NCBI GenBank assembly: GCA_977017575.1
Contig: CDRNVI010000227.1
Location: forward strand, 1 to 40,816
DNA from: Paramoeba atlantica
Lineage: Eukaryota; Discosea
Direction: 5' to 3'
DNA: 40,816 bases
Below are positions 20,172 to 30,340 of the stretch, one piece after another. Position 1 is the first letter of the stretch. The number at the start of each line of letters is the position of its first letter. The position numbers and the translations under genes are program-made. The notes below the pieces were generated by a model. The model was not told the origin of the DNA and did not search any database. It saw only the letters and a list, made by a program, of their open reading frames with translations.

Positions 20172-21306
20172 ATGGATGCACAGTTGTCTGATCAGCGCCG
20201 TTACCGGCCGTTATATAAAACCCTTACCGTTGGAACCAATCAGTATGCCGTTGTTGATCGCGATGTTGCCTATCATCGTGCTGATCGTTATTACAATCAG
20301 GCATTAGATTTGATCGATATCAGTCGTCGCCAAGCACAAAATCAATCGGCATTAGATCCCGCGTTAGTTGATCAAATTGCTGATGCCTTGTTATTAGCAA
20401 CGGATCTGGGCAGTGGCGAAAGCACCAATGTTATTAGCACAGCGTGCACTAGATGGTCTTGGTGCGCAACACGTGCTGCGCGAAGATGTGATTGTGTTTT
20501 GCGAATTGCTGCTGAACGTCAGCATGCTGAAGCAGCCTATCGTTTAGGGTGTAGTTATGCAGCAACGGGTAATTTTACTGAAATTGAAGCGGCTTATTAC
20601 AGCTGATCCACACTTAACACCACAAGAACGTTACGCTTAGCTATCCATTACTTAATGTTGGCAGTTGAACAGCAACATGCAATTGCCATTGAAACCTTAA
20701 TTTTAGCGTATGCCTACGGTAGACCTTATATTCCTAAAGATGCGAGTCAGTTTGTTAGTTTGTGCACGAGATTAGTACGTCGTGGTAATCAATCTGTTGC
20801 ATTAGGTTTTGGTGCATGGTTAGCTGGGATGACAGTAGAGGGTAAACCACCACTGGCTGATTCGATTCAATTAACCAGCAATCCAGAATTAAGCTTACGT
20901 TATTTATTAATGGCATCACGCGGAAGCGATTTGCAATTAGCACAACATGCATTGCATTTACTCTCTCTTGGTGTTCAGCGCGGTGTATGGGGTAACGAAT
21001 TAACAAATAGTGCAATGAAACGCACGATGATAGAAGATGCATTAACAGGTAATCAATTATTAGCGCTGTATTTAACCTGGTATTCGTTGGATGCGGCTAA
21101 ACGACCAAAATTTACCGGATTTAATTGCGTCATATGCATGTGAGTCTTTGGAGAAGGTATTTGCTCCATGTGTACAACGTGCAGTACACTATTTCGAATT
21201 GACTGTTAAAGGTGCACAAAGTGAAATAGCCAGTGCGGCACGTAGCTTATCTCGACATGTGTTTGCGGGTTATGTGGATGCGCTTAATACGTTAAAAGCA
21301 AAATAA
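20172..21306 (+). CDS. Sel1-like repeat protein (reading frame broken)
   Basis: About 375 residues when frames are followed. Helical repeats of the Sel1/TPR type are visible, for example AEAAYRLGCSYAATGNFTE and the segment around YLMLAVEQQHAIAIETLILAYAYG, and later SLRYLLMASRGSDLQLAQHALHLLSLG. No signal peptide or membrane helix is seen. Sel1 proteins act as scaffolds and are common among host-interaction factors of Legionella and Coxiella; no secretion signal can be proved here. About five frame shifts occur (near 20420, 20500, 20585, 20630 and 21105), the worst in the window together with leuS, so decay of a dispensable gene is as possible as sequencing error. The start has a good GAGGT site. 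Confidence 0.7.
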
Positions 21307-21345
21307 AATCTATAATATCAGTTAGCTAATGTGTTTAACATACGA

Positions 21346-22249
21346 TTAAGCTGATTTCTTACGACGAGTACCCAATCCAATTGATCCAATAATAAAGAGC
21401 ATACCAATTAATTGCATTAGATGTAGACTTTCTGCCAAGAACAGCCAAGCAATAATAATCGTGCTGATTGGCATTACAGCAGTAAAGAAAGAGGCAAGTG
21501 ATGCTGGCACATTTTTACTGCCAAAATACCAAAATAAATAAAACAGGCTGGAAGCACTGCCACTGATAATCAAAATGCCTAACATTAACGGTGTTAAATG
21601 TATTTGACTGGTGTGGCTTAATTGATACAAAGCAAATGGCAAGAACGCCAATGCATTAATGCCATTAATAATGGTTGCAAGTAAAATCCCCGGTACACGG
21701 GTATGGAAACGTTTTACTAAAATGTAATACATTGCTTCTGGTAATAGGGATAATAAGATAAATAAACCGCCAATCAATGAATTGCTATTTGTACCGTGAG
21801 TTGCACTGAATAAATTGATAACAGCAATACCCAATACCCGCAAAAGCAATACATAACCATTTTTCTAGGCTGAGTACTTCTTTTAAAATAAAAAATGATA
21901 GTAGTGCAACCACAGCAGGTAATGTGCTGGTGATGATGCCAGCAACACTGGCATTAGCGTAACGCAACCCAAGTAGCATTAATCCATTAAATAAGAATCC
22001 AGCACACAATGCTTTGGCTGTAATAACAAGCCAGTCGCGCGATCGAATACGTGCATGACGCATATTATGTCCACGATACACAAAGCGGCCAACGTTATCT
22101 AGAATCAACGTGGCAATCGCAAAACGTAATTCCAAAATAACGAATAAGGGTAAATGTGTTAATAGGTATTTTGAACAGACAATACCGATAGCCACCATGG
22201 TTTGTGATAGAGATAATAATAAATAGTGGCGTGTTGTTGGTTTATACAT
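21346..22249 (-). CDS. EamA/DMT-family transporter (one frameshift)
   Basis: About 300-residue inner-membrane protein with ten hydrophobic helices in two repeated EamA halves. The first half contains LFVILELRFAIATLIL and ASVAGIITSTLPAVVALLSFFILKE, the classic end-of-helix LKE motif. The second half contains PASLASFFTAVMPISTIIIAWLFLAE. One shift near 21838, in a GGGTATTGGGTATTG repeat, separates the halves. Family members export amino acids or other small metabolites; the substrate cannot be told. It lies 72 bases downstream of lnt and 39 bases from the convergent Sel1 gene. Confidence 0.87.
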
Positions 22250-22319
22250 GCGCGAAGTGTAGCGTAGTCATTAACTAGGCGCAATATCAATATATTTCTT
22301 TGTTTTGCAAAGTACGACG

Positions 22320-23834
22320 TTATAATAACGATCGTTGACGAAATTGGCGTTGCCATGTTATGCCAACTAATAGCAATAGACCACAGCCAAATAAGATTGG
22401 CCACAAACCAAGGCGAAGCCATGGGGTAGTGCCTTGCATCGAGATAAAATGTGGTTTGCAAAATCCCTGATTGATGATCGGGAATGCGTGTATGGATTTG
22501 TCCTTGCGGGTTGATCACAGCAGTCTGACCGTTATTAGTTGCAGATAATACATAACGCCCAGTTTCTAATGCCCTTATTTGTGCAATTTGTAATTGTTGC
22601 CAACTGGCAATTGACTCTCCGAACCAACTATCGTCACTTAGTACGACCAGTGCAGCTGCCTGTTGAGCGGAATCACGTACTAATTGTGCATAAGCAATTT
22701 CATAACAAATAAATACAGCGAGTGGCGTATTACTAGCCATTATTGGTGCTTGTTGGATTGGTCCACTGGCAAAATCGAAAATTGCAATGGCAAAGAAACC
22801 AATAATATCACGTAACCAATTACCAAAAGGAACGTATTCACCAAAAGGGACCAAGTGTCGTTTTAAGTAAATCCCAGTGTGTTTTCCTAAAGCAAGCGCG
22901 CCATTGTAATATGTGGTTGAGTACGCAATAGGTAATCCTGCAATCAATGTTGTATTAGATGCAATCGCATGTTGGCGTAATTGTTTGAGTAGTGATGTTG
23001 CTTGGGTGTCTGGTATTGGAATCGCATTTTCCGGCCAAATGATTAATTGGCTGTTTGACCACAGTGGCTTTGTTAAGCGTTGATACTTATTAATGTTAAT
23101 CGCAATATGATTTGGATCCCATTTATTTTCACGCGTAATATTACCTTGTACCAAGCTGACGTGTAATGCTGTATTGTCAGGTGTTGTCCAGTGAATCAAA
23201 CTGAGTTGATGACCAATAATACCGAGCCCACACACAATGCTGAATAATAAAAGGCGTACTTGCCATGAGCGATAGTAACTTAACAATAAACATAAACTAA
23301 TCATGACACATAACCAAGATACGCCATATACGCCTAATATTGGCATAAATCCACGCAGCGGGCTGTGCAATTGACTTTGTCCGAGTAGTACCAAGGAAAG
23401 CCTGTTAGTACATAACTACGTATGAATTCTAATAATACCCATATACTGGGAACACCTAGCAAGCTACTTATATGATTAAACTGTGGGAATAACCGTTTGC
23501 TAAGATAACCGGTAATAGCGGGAGCTATGCTGAGCAACAACACAAACAACGCAGTGATGAGTGTGGCAATGATAGCATTGGTATTCCCATAACGATGAAT
23601 GCTAATAAAGATCCATGAAACTGATGTTGAAAAGAACCCAATCCCAAATAATAAACCGCGCCAACTTGCACGCCACGGTGTTGCGTTGAGCCATAGACTA
23701 AATAACCATGTCAGTGAAATAAATGATACATACCATGCAGAAAATGGTGCAAATGCCAATGTTAAACAAGCACCTGCTAATAAGCTGAGTAAGTCAACGG
23801 ATTGATGGTGGGACAATAGGGTTATTGGTTTCAT
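22320..23834 (-). CDS. lnt: Apolipoprotein N-acyltransferase (two frameshifts)
   Basis: Membrane-bound nitrilase-superfamily enzyme that adds the third acyl chain to lipoproteins. About six N-terminal helices (LTLAFAPFSAWYVSFISLTWLF) precede the nitrilase domain. Catalytic residues are visible: Glu in IIWPENAIPIPD, Lys in KRHLVPFGEYVPFG, and Cys in FICYEIAY. The C-terminus ends with one helix (WPILFGCGLLLLLVGI) and a TAA at 22320. Shifts lie near 23390 and 22450; before the second was recognised the frame ran on falsely to 22159. The ATG at 23834 fits the family N-terminus, with ATGs at 23849 and 23858 as alternatives. It belongs to the phoH-ybeY-corC-lnt cluster, here split by spmAB. Confidence 0.93.
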
Positions 23835-23982
23835 AATGTTGGTTGTCATGTTAGTCATATAATAACAGTTGGCCTTAATCAAATAATTCAGTTAAGATTT
23901 AATCTCATTACTCAAGCTGGGATTTTACTAAACATAGTAGGATTATACCCATCTTACTTCAAGTTAACAGGAAGTTTTGTTT

Positions 23983-24649
23983 ATGTTAGCAGCAGTTTGG
24001 TTAGGACTTATTCTAATCTCGGTATTAGTCGGAGCGTATACTGGCCAATTATCTGCTGTGGTACATGCAGTAACTGATTCAATTGAATTGGCAGTGAAAA
24101 TTGGTTTGAGTCTAATGGGGATCATCGTATTTTGGACTGGGATCTTGCGCATTGGTCAAGAGGCTGGATTAGTTGAACAAATTAGCCGTTTGGCAATGCC
24201 ATTACTGCGCCGTTTATTTCCTGACATACCGAACGATCATCCTGCAATGGGCGCCAATCGTACTTAATTTAGTTGCCAATATGTTAGGGTTAAATAATGC
24301 AGCGACTCCATTTGGGTTACAAGCAATGGCACAATTGGAAACATTAAATCGTTTCCCAGGGGTGGCAAGTAATGCCATGTGTATGTTTCTAGCAATTAAT
24401 ACTTCTAATGTGCAACTGCTTCCTGTAACAGCGATTGCATTTTTAGTCGCAGCAGGTGCAACACATCCTACTGACATTGTGATTACGTCGTTATTTGCTA
24501 CCAGTTGTTCTACAATCGCAGCAATTATTGCTGTAAAAGTGCTGCAAAATTGTCGTTGGTTTCGTTTGCCAATACAACCTAACCATCAAGCTGAAACAAA
24601 TGCCGCTGTTAATGAGAATATGAAATCAGCTGAAGAGAAACTCTCATAA
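23983..24649 (+). CDS. spmA: Nucleoside-recognition domain protein, SpmA-like (one frameshift)
   Basis: About 220-residue membrane protein. SIELAVKIGLSLMGIIVFWTGILRIGQEAGL is the nucleoside-recognition (Gate) domain, followed by NLVANMLGLNNAATPFGLQAM and SNAMCMFLAINTSNVQLLP, diagnostic of spore maturation protein A relatives in non-sporulating bacteria. One extra A at about 24254 (GCCAATCG instead of GCCATCG) splits the frame. AGGAAG lies nine bases before the ATG at 23983. The stop and the next start share a base (TAATG), coupling it to the SpmB partner. Function in gammaproteobacteria is not settled. Confidence 0.85.
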
Positions 24650-25172
24650 TGCGTTTACTAGCAGATAGTATCTTCTTATTGTTTGTCGCAGGTATCCCGT
24701 TGTGGGGTGCGATAAAACGAGTTGCTATTTACGATGTGTTTATCATGGGCGCTAAAGATGGACTAGATACTGTCATAAAAGTATTTCCTTATTTATTAGC
24801 GATGTTAGTTGCCATTGGGATGTTTCGTGCATCTGGTGCAGTTGATTTATTAGCAGATGCATTATCACCATTGCTGCAAAAATAGGGATGCCAAGTGATG
24901 TCTTACCATTAGCGATATTACGTTCTTTTTCAAGTAGTGCTGGGCATAGCATACTCGCTGATATCGCACAGCAGCACGGAGGCGATGGTTATGTATCTTA
25001 TCTAGCAGCAACAATGATGGGGAGCACCGAAACAACATTTTATGTGGTGGCTGTGTATTTTAGTGCAGCCAGTATTCAACGTACACGTCATGCTATTCCA
25101 GCAGGATTATTTGCTGATTTAGTTAGCGTATTTGCATCGATTTGGATTTGTCACTGGTTTTTCCTATCTTGA
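24649..25172 (+). CDS. spmB: Nucleoside-recognition domain protein, SpmB-like (one frameshift)
   Basis: About 175-residue membrane protein. The N-terminal part has FVAGIPLWGAIKRVAIYDVF and GLDTVIKVFPYLLAMLVAIGMFRASGA; the second part has LPLAILRSFSSSAG and MMGSTETTFYVVAVYF, the SpmB signatures. A shift in the five-A run near 24880 separates the two. SpmA and SpmB probably form a heteromeric membrane complex. The stop lies inside the 3' end of the convergent corC gene (22-base overlap), so there is no room for a terminator between them. Confidence 0.85.
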
Positions 25173-26024
25173 TGATGACTTATATTATAGATAAGTTGTA
25201 AATCACAAATACGTCTACCATCTGCTTTTTTAATTTCAAATTGTAACTTATCAATGGTAACACGTTCACCGATTATAGGAACATGGCCCGAGTTTTTGTA
25301 AGATAAGTCCACCAATGGTATCAAATGTACTGTCATCAAAGTCAGTAGCAAAGTAATTATTAAATTCGTCAATTGGTGTTGTTGCTGAAATATTGAAGAG
25401 TTGCTCGCCTATTTTAGTAATGCATTTATCGTTTATTTCATCACTATCATATTCATCTTCAATATTACCTACAATTTGTTCTAAGATATCTTCAATAGTG
25501 ACTAAACCAGCGACACTACCATATTCATCTAATACAATTGCCATATGATTGTGATTTAAACGAAATTCTTTAAGCAAACTGTCTAACCGTTTACTTTCTG
25601 GTACATAAATACAGGGACGTAAACTATCGACAATATTAAAATCACTTTCTTCTGCTTGATGAAACACGTATTTTAATAATTCTTTTGCTAGTAGAATACC
25701 AATCACTTCATCTTTGCTGTCAGCAATTACTGGAAAGCGGGAATGGCCTGATTCAATGACCGTTGGTAGAAACGTTTCAGGATTTTGTTTTTGTTCAACA
25801 ACAACCATTTGTGAGCGTGTGATCATAATATCACGCACATGCATGTCTGATATTTGCAGCACACCTTCAATCATATCCAATGCTTGGGCATCTAATAATT
25901 GACGTGTTTCGGCGTTACGCAATACATTAATTAATTGTTGTCTGTCTTGTGGTTTACGTAGTAAAACCTGGCTAAGGCGTTCAAGCCATGATTTGGATGT
26001 TTTATTGGCAGTTTCATCTGACAT
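25151..26024 (-). CDS. corC: CorC/YbeX family CBS-domain protein (one frameshift)
   Basis: About 290 residues. Two CBS domains are visible (VRDIMITRSQMVVVEQKQNP near residue 60, and LRPCIYVPESKRLDSLLKEF through AGLVTIEDILEQIVGNIEDEYD), then a CorC_HlyC transporter-associated domain at the C-terminus (GERVTIDKLQFEIKKADGRRI). The shift near 25288 is an extra base in a CCC run (GGG on the coding strand). CorC/YbeX is linked to magnesium efflux and to ribosome maturation. It follows ybeY on the same strand with a 20-base gap, as in other gammaproteobacteria. Confidence 0.93.
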
Positions 26025-26044
26025 CGTAGTGTATAACTCCTGTA

Positions 26045-26524
26045 TTACTGAATATTGTTACGATCTTGATAAGGATTAGCAATAGTTAATTTGGCAAGAA
26101 TAGCAATTTCTAACGATTCCATTTCAGTAGCTTGTTTTGTCGTTTTGTGATCATAGCCACACAAGTGTAACGTACTATGTACAGCTAAATGTGCCCAATG
26201 ATCAATCAGTGGTTTATGTTGTATTTTTGCTTCTGTTTCAACAACAGATGCACACATGACCAAATCACCTAATAGTAAATAGGGGGTATCAATATCCGGC
26301 ATCCCATCAAAGGCAAATGCTAAAACGTTTGTCGTGCCTTGTTTATGTCGATATGTTTGATTTAATTGTGCCATTTCATCTGTATCAACGATGCGAATAT
26401 TGATTTCAACAGGGTTATTATGATCGATTAAAGCAGCATGGCACCAGCGGTTAAATTCGAAGATGCTAGGAACATCTGGTGCAGAAGTTACATTCTGTAA
26501 CGTAATATGATGATGCACGCTCAC
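26045..26524 (-). CDS. ybeY: Endoribonuclease YbeY
   Basis: 159-residue metal-dependent RNase involved in 16S rRNA 3'-end maturation and ribosome quality control. The zinc site is plain: [13 protein letters not shown], i.e. H-x3-H-x5-H. The block [18 protein letters not shown] is the conserved substrate-side loop, followed by LLGDLVMC. The reading begins with GTG at 26524, whose GTGA overlaps the TGA stop of phoH, so the two are translationally coupled. Length fits the family. Confidence 0.95.
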   Translation of the reverse strand: MSVHHHITLQNVTSAPDVPSIFEFNRWCHAALIDHNNPVEINIRIVDTDEMAQLNQTYRHKQGTTNVLAFAFDGMPDIDTPYLLLGDLVMCASVVETEAKIQHKPLIDHWAHLAVHSTLHLCGYDHKTTKQATEMESLEIAILAKLTIANPYQDRNNIQ

Positions 26525-26919
26525 GGTTTTCTCCGTTGTGCCTTAGCCGATTGTTCATCATAACGGGTATATGCTTCAACAATTGTTCTAACTAATACGT
26601 GACGTATAACATCATGCGTCTGGAAAAAGGTAAATTTAATCGAGTCGATGTTTTGCAATACTGCAACCGCATGGCGTAAACCTGATTGTTGGTTAGTAGG
26701 TAAATCGATTTGTGTAATATCCCCAGTAACAACCAGCTTGGTCCCGAACCCAAGGCGAGTCAGTAGCATTTTCATCTGTTCAGTTGTCGTGTTTTGTGCT
26801 TCATCCAGAATAACAAATGCATCATTTAAAGTGCGTCCTCGCATGTAAGCTAATGGAGCAACTTCAATAATATTATTTTCAGTGTGTTTAGCAGTTTGTT
26901 CTAAGCCTAACATGTCATA
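26521..26919 (-). CDS. phoH: PhoH-like ATPase, N-terminal half missing at junction
   Basis: Only the C-terminal ~133 residues of YbeZ/PhoH are present: [43 protein letters not shown] (Walker B), and the [10 protein letters not shown] block. The family is about 320-350 residues, so the Walker A half is absent. Family-like sequence continues back to YDM and then changes abruptly to mitochondrial sequence. No start codon of its own is left in the bacterial part. This is truncation by the contig junction, not decay. Confidence 0.93.
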   Translation of the reverse strand, partial: YDMLGLEQTAKHTENNIIEVAPLAYMRGRTLNDAFVILDEAQNTTTEQMKMLLTRLGFGTKLVVTGDITQIDLPTNQQSGLRHAVAVLQNIDSIKFTFFQTHDVIRHVLVRTIVEAYTRYDEQSAKAQRRKP

Positions 26920-26925
26920 TGAAAT
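26911..26925. other. Junction of bacterial and mitochondrial sequence
   Basis: PhoH codons end around 26919; immediately after, the base composition becomes extremely A/T rich and stays so to the window end. No insertion sequence, target duplication or long shared repeat is seen at the join, at most a few bases of microhomology (CATATGA). Most likely an assembly or ligation chimera. Confidence 0.85.
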
Positions 26926-27718
26926 AAAAAATTTCAATCTTAATTTAATAATAAATATTTATTATTTAATGAATAAATTTTTTAAATTTAATATTAATAA
27001 AAAATTTTATAAATTAGAGTATTTAAATAATAAATATTTATTATTGAATTTAAATAATTCTAAATCGTTTTTTGTTATAAAAGATAATTATAAAAATTTT
27101 TATAATAATTTTTTTCAAAATTCTTTTATGAATTTTTTAGATTGTAATAAAAAATTTATATATAATAGAAAGTTAAGGTATAAAAATTATAATTTTTTAT
27201 TATCATATAAAAATAAATTAAGAAAAAAATTGTTTTTAAAGCAAACTCGTTTTAATAATATAGATAATGAAGATTTTTTAAATTTTGGACCAGAAAATGG
27301 TTTATATTTTCAAACTATAAGTAATAGTTTTAGAAAGAAAAGAGAAGAAAAGAGAAGAAGAAAACAACAATTATTTCATTATAATAATAATATAATAAAA
27401 AAAACTATTTTTTTAAAAAAAGGTCAAGTATTTTTAGGTTATAATTTTAAGTCTTTATCAAAATTAAATTTATTTAATTTAGATTATATAAAATTTAATA
27501 ATAATTTTTATATAAGAAAAAAATATTGTCTTGAAAAGAATAAAAAAAATTTATTTTTATTATTTAGAAAAGAAAATTTATTAAAATATTATAATAAAAA
27601 ATATTTAAAATATAAAAAATTTAATATAAAAAATTTTTATAATAATTATTATTTTTTATTTAAAAAATTATTGTATAAAAAAATAAAAATAAATTATATA
27701 GAAAGAGAAAAATTTTAA
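26920..27718 (+). CDS. Unassigned mitochondrial lysine-rich ORF, segment A
   Basis: Open frame of about 266 codons, start lost or at the ATG at 26969 ([13 protein letters not shown]). The ATG at 26912 lies partly in bacterial sequence and should be ignored. The protein is dominated by Lys, Asn, Phe, Tyr and Leu, with a charged patch ([15 protein letters not shown]) near residue 150. The best-ordered part is [17 protein letters not shown] followed by the patch and [13 protein letters not shown]. The highly basic content fits a divergent mitochondrial ribosomal protein, but I recognise no family. It overlaps segment B in another frame at 27679-27718, where one shift would join them. Confidence 0.5.
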
Positions 27719-28380
27719 TTAAAAAAAAATTTAAAAATAAATTATATAATTATAATTTATTTTTAAATAAACTAAATTTATTTAAAAATAAAAAAGAAAA
27801 GAGAAATTTATTTAATATTAGATATAATTTTTTTTATAAAATATATAATATTAATTTATGAAAAAAATATAAAAGAAAAGAGAAATTTTTAGATTATATA
27901 AAAAGAATAAAAAATAACTTTTATTCTTTAAAATTATATAAAAGAAAAGAAAAAAGAATAAAATTATATAATTATTCATATTTAATTAAAAGAAAAAAAT
28001 TATTAAATTATAATTTTTTATATTTTATAAAAAATTTATATATTAATAGTATTTATAATAATATTAAAAATAAATTTTTATATAAAAATTATAAAAAATT
28101 TTATATAATGAATAAATTTTTATATACTATTAATTCGAATATTGATTATAAAATATTAAAAATATTTTTAATAATATTAAATAATATTAAATTATTAAAT
28201 AATTATAAAATTTCTAAAAATGTTAAAAATTTCTTTTTTAAGAATAGTTTTAATAACATATTAAAAAAAAGAAATTGAAAACAAATAAATAAATATTTAT
28301 ATTTTCGTATTTTTAATAAATATAATTATAATAAAATTAATAATTATAAATATAAAAAGAAAAAATTAAAAAATTTATAA
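27679..28380 (+). CDS. Unassigned mitochondrial lysine-rich ORF, segment B
   Basis: Open frame of about 233 codons when TGA is read as Trp (for example at 27859 and in KKRNW). It is full of Lys, Asn, Ile and Tyr and holds several KRKEK-type peptides encoded by the recurrent purine motif. It ends with two nearby TAA codons inside a 31-base tandem duplication. No family recognised. It may be the middle of one very long gene that includes segments A and C, with errors or editing between them, or a pseudogene-like expansion. Confidence 0.4.
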
Positions 28381-29132
28381 ATATAAAAAGAAAAAATTCA
28401 AAATTTTTTATTATTAAAAAAATCAACAACAAAAGAAAAAAAAATATATAAATTTGATAAATTTTTTTATAATATTTCTTTAAATTTAATTAAATTAAAT
28501 AAATTACATAAAAAAAAGGGAATAAAGAAAAAAAATTATTTTAATAATAATAAAAATATGAAATCTTTAATAAATTATTATATTTACAATTATAATAATA
28601 AAGATTTATTGAATTTTAATATTTATAATTATAATTGTAAATATAATAAATTTAATAAAGATTATTGTTCTCATAAATATAAAAATTTTAAAGTTTATAA
28701 ATATAAAAATTTTATATTTAATAGTTATGAATTAGATTATTACGATATAATAAATAAATTTCATAAAAAAAAATGAAATTTTTATATTATAAATGAAAAA
28801 GAAAAGAATGATTTATATTATAAATGAAAATCTATAAAGATACCTTATAATAATTTTTTAGTATTTTCTTGTAATATTAATTGTGAAAATTATTTAATAA
28901 AAGTTTTAACTAAGATTAAAAAGAATTATATTTTTTATTCAAAAAATTTATTAAATAATAATTCAATTATATCTAAAAGAAAAGAGAATAAAAGTTTAAA
29001 AAAGAGAAATTTTATATCTTATAATTGTAATTTAATTGATAATTTAAAATTAAATAAAAGAAAAGAGAAAAATTTAAAATCTTGAACTTATTATTTATTT
29101 ATAAATAATAATTTAATAAAAGAAAAGAGAAA
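27792..29132 (+). repeat. Dispersed purine motif AAAAGAAAAGAGAAA
   Basis: The exact 15-mer occurs at 27792, 27871, 29056 and 29118. Close variants occur near 27336, 27940, 28975 and 29298. It is confined to the lysine-rich region and I do not see it in the respiratory genes. It encodes KRKEK or KEKR-type peptides, depending on frame. Confidence 0.6.
28345..28406 (+). repeat. 31-base tandem duplication
   Basis: TATAAATATAAAAAG begins at 28345 and again at 28376, and the following GAAAAAATT is also shared, with slight differences at the copy ends. The unit is not a multiple of three. The stops that separate segments B and C lie in it. Confidence 0.65.
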
Positions 29133-30222
29133 AATAATTTTAAAACCAATAAAAGAAAAAAAAAATATTAAAAACTCAATTTGTTTATGAAAAAAAAGAA
29201 ATTGATTTATAAATAAATCTTTTACTCAGAAGAGTTCATATTTAAAATTTTATAATAGAAAGAAGAAAGTATTTATATTAATTCAAAAAAATAATTTAAA
29301 GAAAAGAGAAAAAAAATTATTAAATTTATATTTAACAGGAAAAAAGAGAAGATTCTATAGGTATAATAATATTACATCTTTTTTTTTAAATTATAAGTTT
29401 ATTAATAATAATAAAACATTATTATTTAAACAAATGAAAAAAAAATTAAAAATTTTATTTAAAAAAGGTTTATTTAAAAAAAGTAGTATGTATTTTTTTA
29501 GAAGAACATTATTAGTAGAATATCCTAAATGATCATTAATAAAAGAAAATTATTTTAAACGTAATGAAGATAATATAATGTCGTATTTATCAAAATATAT
29601 ACATTTTAAAATTTATAATATATATAGAAAAATATATAATATTGATTTATTATTTTTAAAACGAATTAATCAATATAAAAATTTTAGTAAACTAAATTAT
29701 TCAAAAATTTTAATTAATATTAGAAGTAATTTGTTACAATATTTTTATAACAAAAATAAGACTTTCAAAAGTTTTATTAAAAATAAAGTTTACTATAATA
29801 AATTTTTAGTAAAAAATGTATCAATAAAAAATTATATATTATTTAATAATATTAATGATTATACTAATAATTATAAAAATATAAATAATTTGAAATATAA
29901 TAATTCTATATATAGTTATTATAAATATTTTTTAAAATTAGTATTATTTAATAATTTGATTTTAAAAAATAATTATACTAAAAAAATAAATTGTGATATT
30001 AGTTTATTTATTACTAAATTTATGAAAAATTTAAATATAATATATAAGTATATATATAGTATTAAGTATTCAAATAAAAAAAATTTAAATTATTATTCAA
30101 AATTAAATGAAATAAATTTTTTTAATAATATTTATGACTATGATTATAGTTTATTAAATAATAATAGCTTAATAAATTATAAATTAAATACTGTTACTTT
30201 ATTAAATTCTAAAAAATATTAA
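28387..30222 (+). CDS. Unassigned mitochondrial lysine/asparagine-rich ORF, segment C
   Basis: One frame stays open for 611 codons with TGA as Trp; the first ATG is at 28558. It contains WKSIKIPYNNFLVF, NSICLWKKRNWFINKSF and RRTLLVEYPKW, each with Trp at TGA codons. That the frame stays open only under code 4 over this length shows it is truly translated. The SxxxWKKxxFxxKSF part vaguely recalls the start of ribosomal protein S19, but I cannot show the rest of that family. A large ribosomal protein such as a highly extended S3 is another possibility. The stop lies in the first of a series of hairpins. Confidence 0.5.
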
Positions 30223-30340
30223 TTAAATAATATTTAATTAATAAATTTAAAAAGAAATTTTTAAATTTGAATATTATTATTAATTTGAATAATAATAATA
30301 TTTTTAAAATAAGGTAAAAAGAAAAAAATATTTTTATCTT
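30217..30340 (+). other. Run of four hairpins between ORF segment C and atp8
   Basis: Four stems in a row. First, 13-base arms TATTAATTAAATA/TATTTAATTAATA at 30217-30243. Second, 11-base arms AAATTTAAAAA/TTTTTAAATTT with loop GAAA at 30243-30268. Third, 12-base arms AATATTATTATT/AATAATAATATT at 30270-30302. Fourth, 10-base arms AAGGTAAAAA/TTTTTATCTT at 30311-30340 with one G-U pair. The rest of the gap to 30460 holds no gene I can name. Confidence 0.6.

Noticed and set aside
22159-22320. Extension of Lnt past its usual end.
   Set aside because: The extra residues come from the wrong frame after a shift near 22450; the correct frame ends with the expected last helix at 22320.
26882-27718. An open frame starting in bacterial sequence and running into the mitochondrial part, like a fusion protein.
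   Set aside because: Its first ten codons are antisense to phoH and the ATG at 26912 spans the junction; it is a by-product of the chimeric join.
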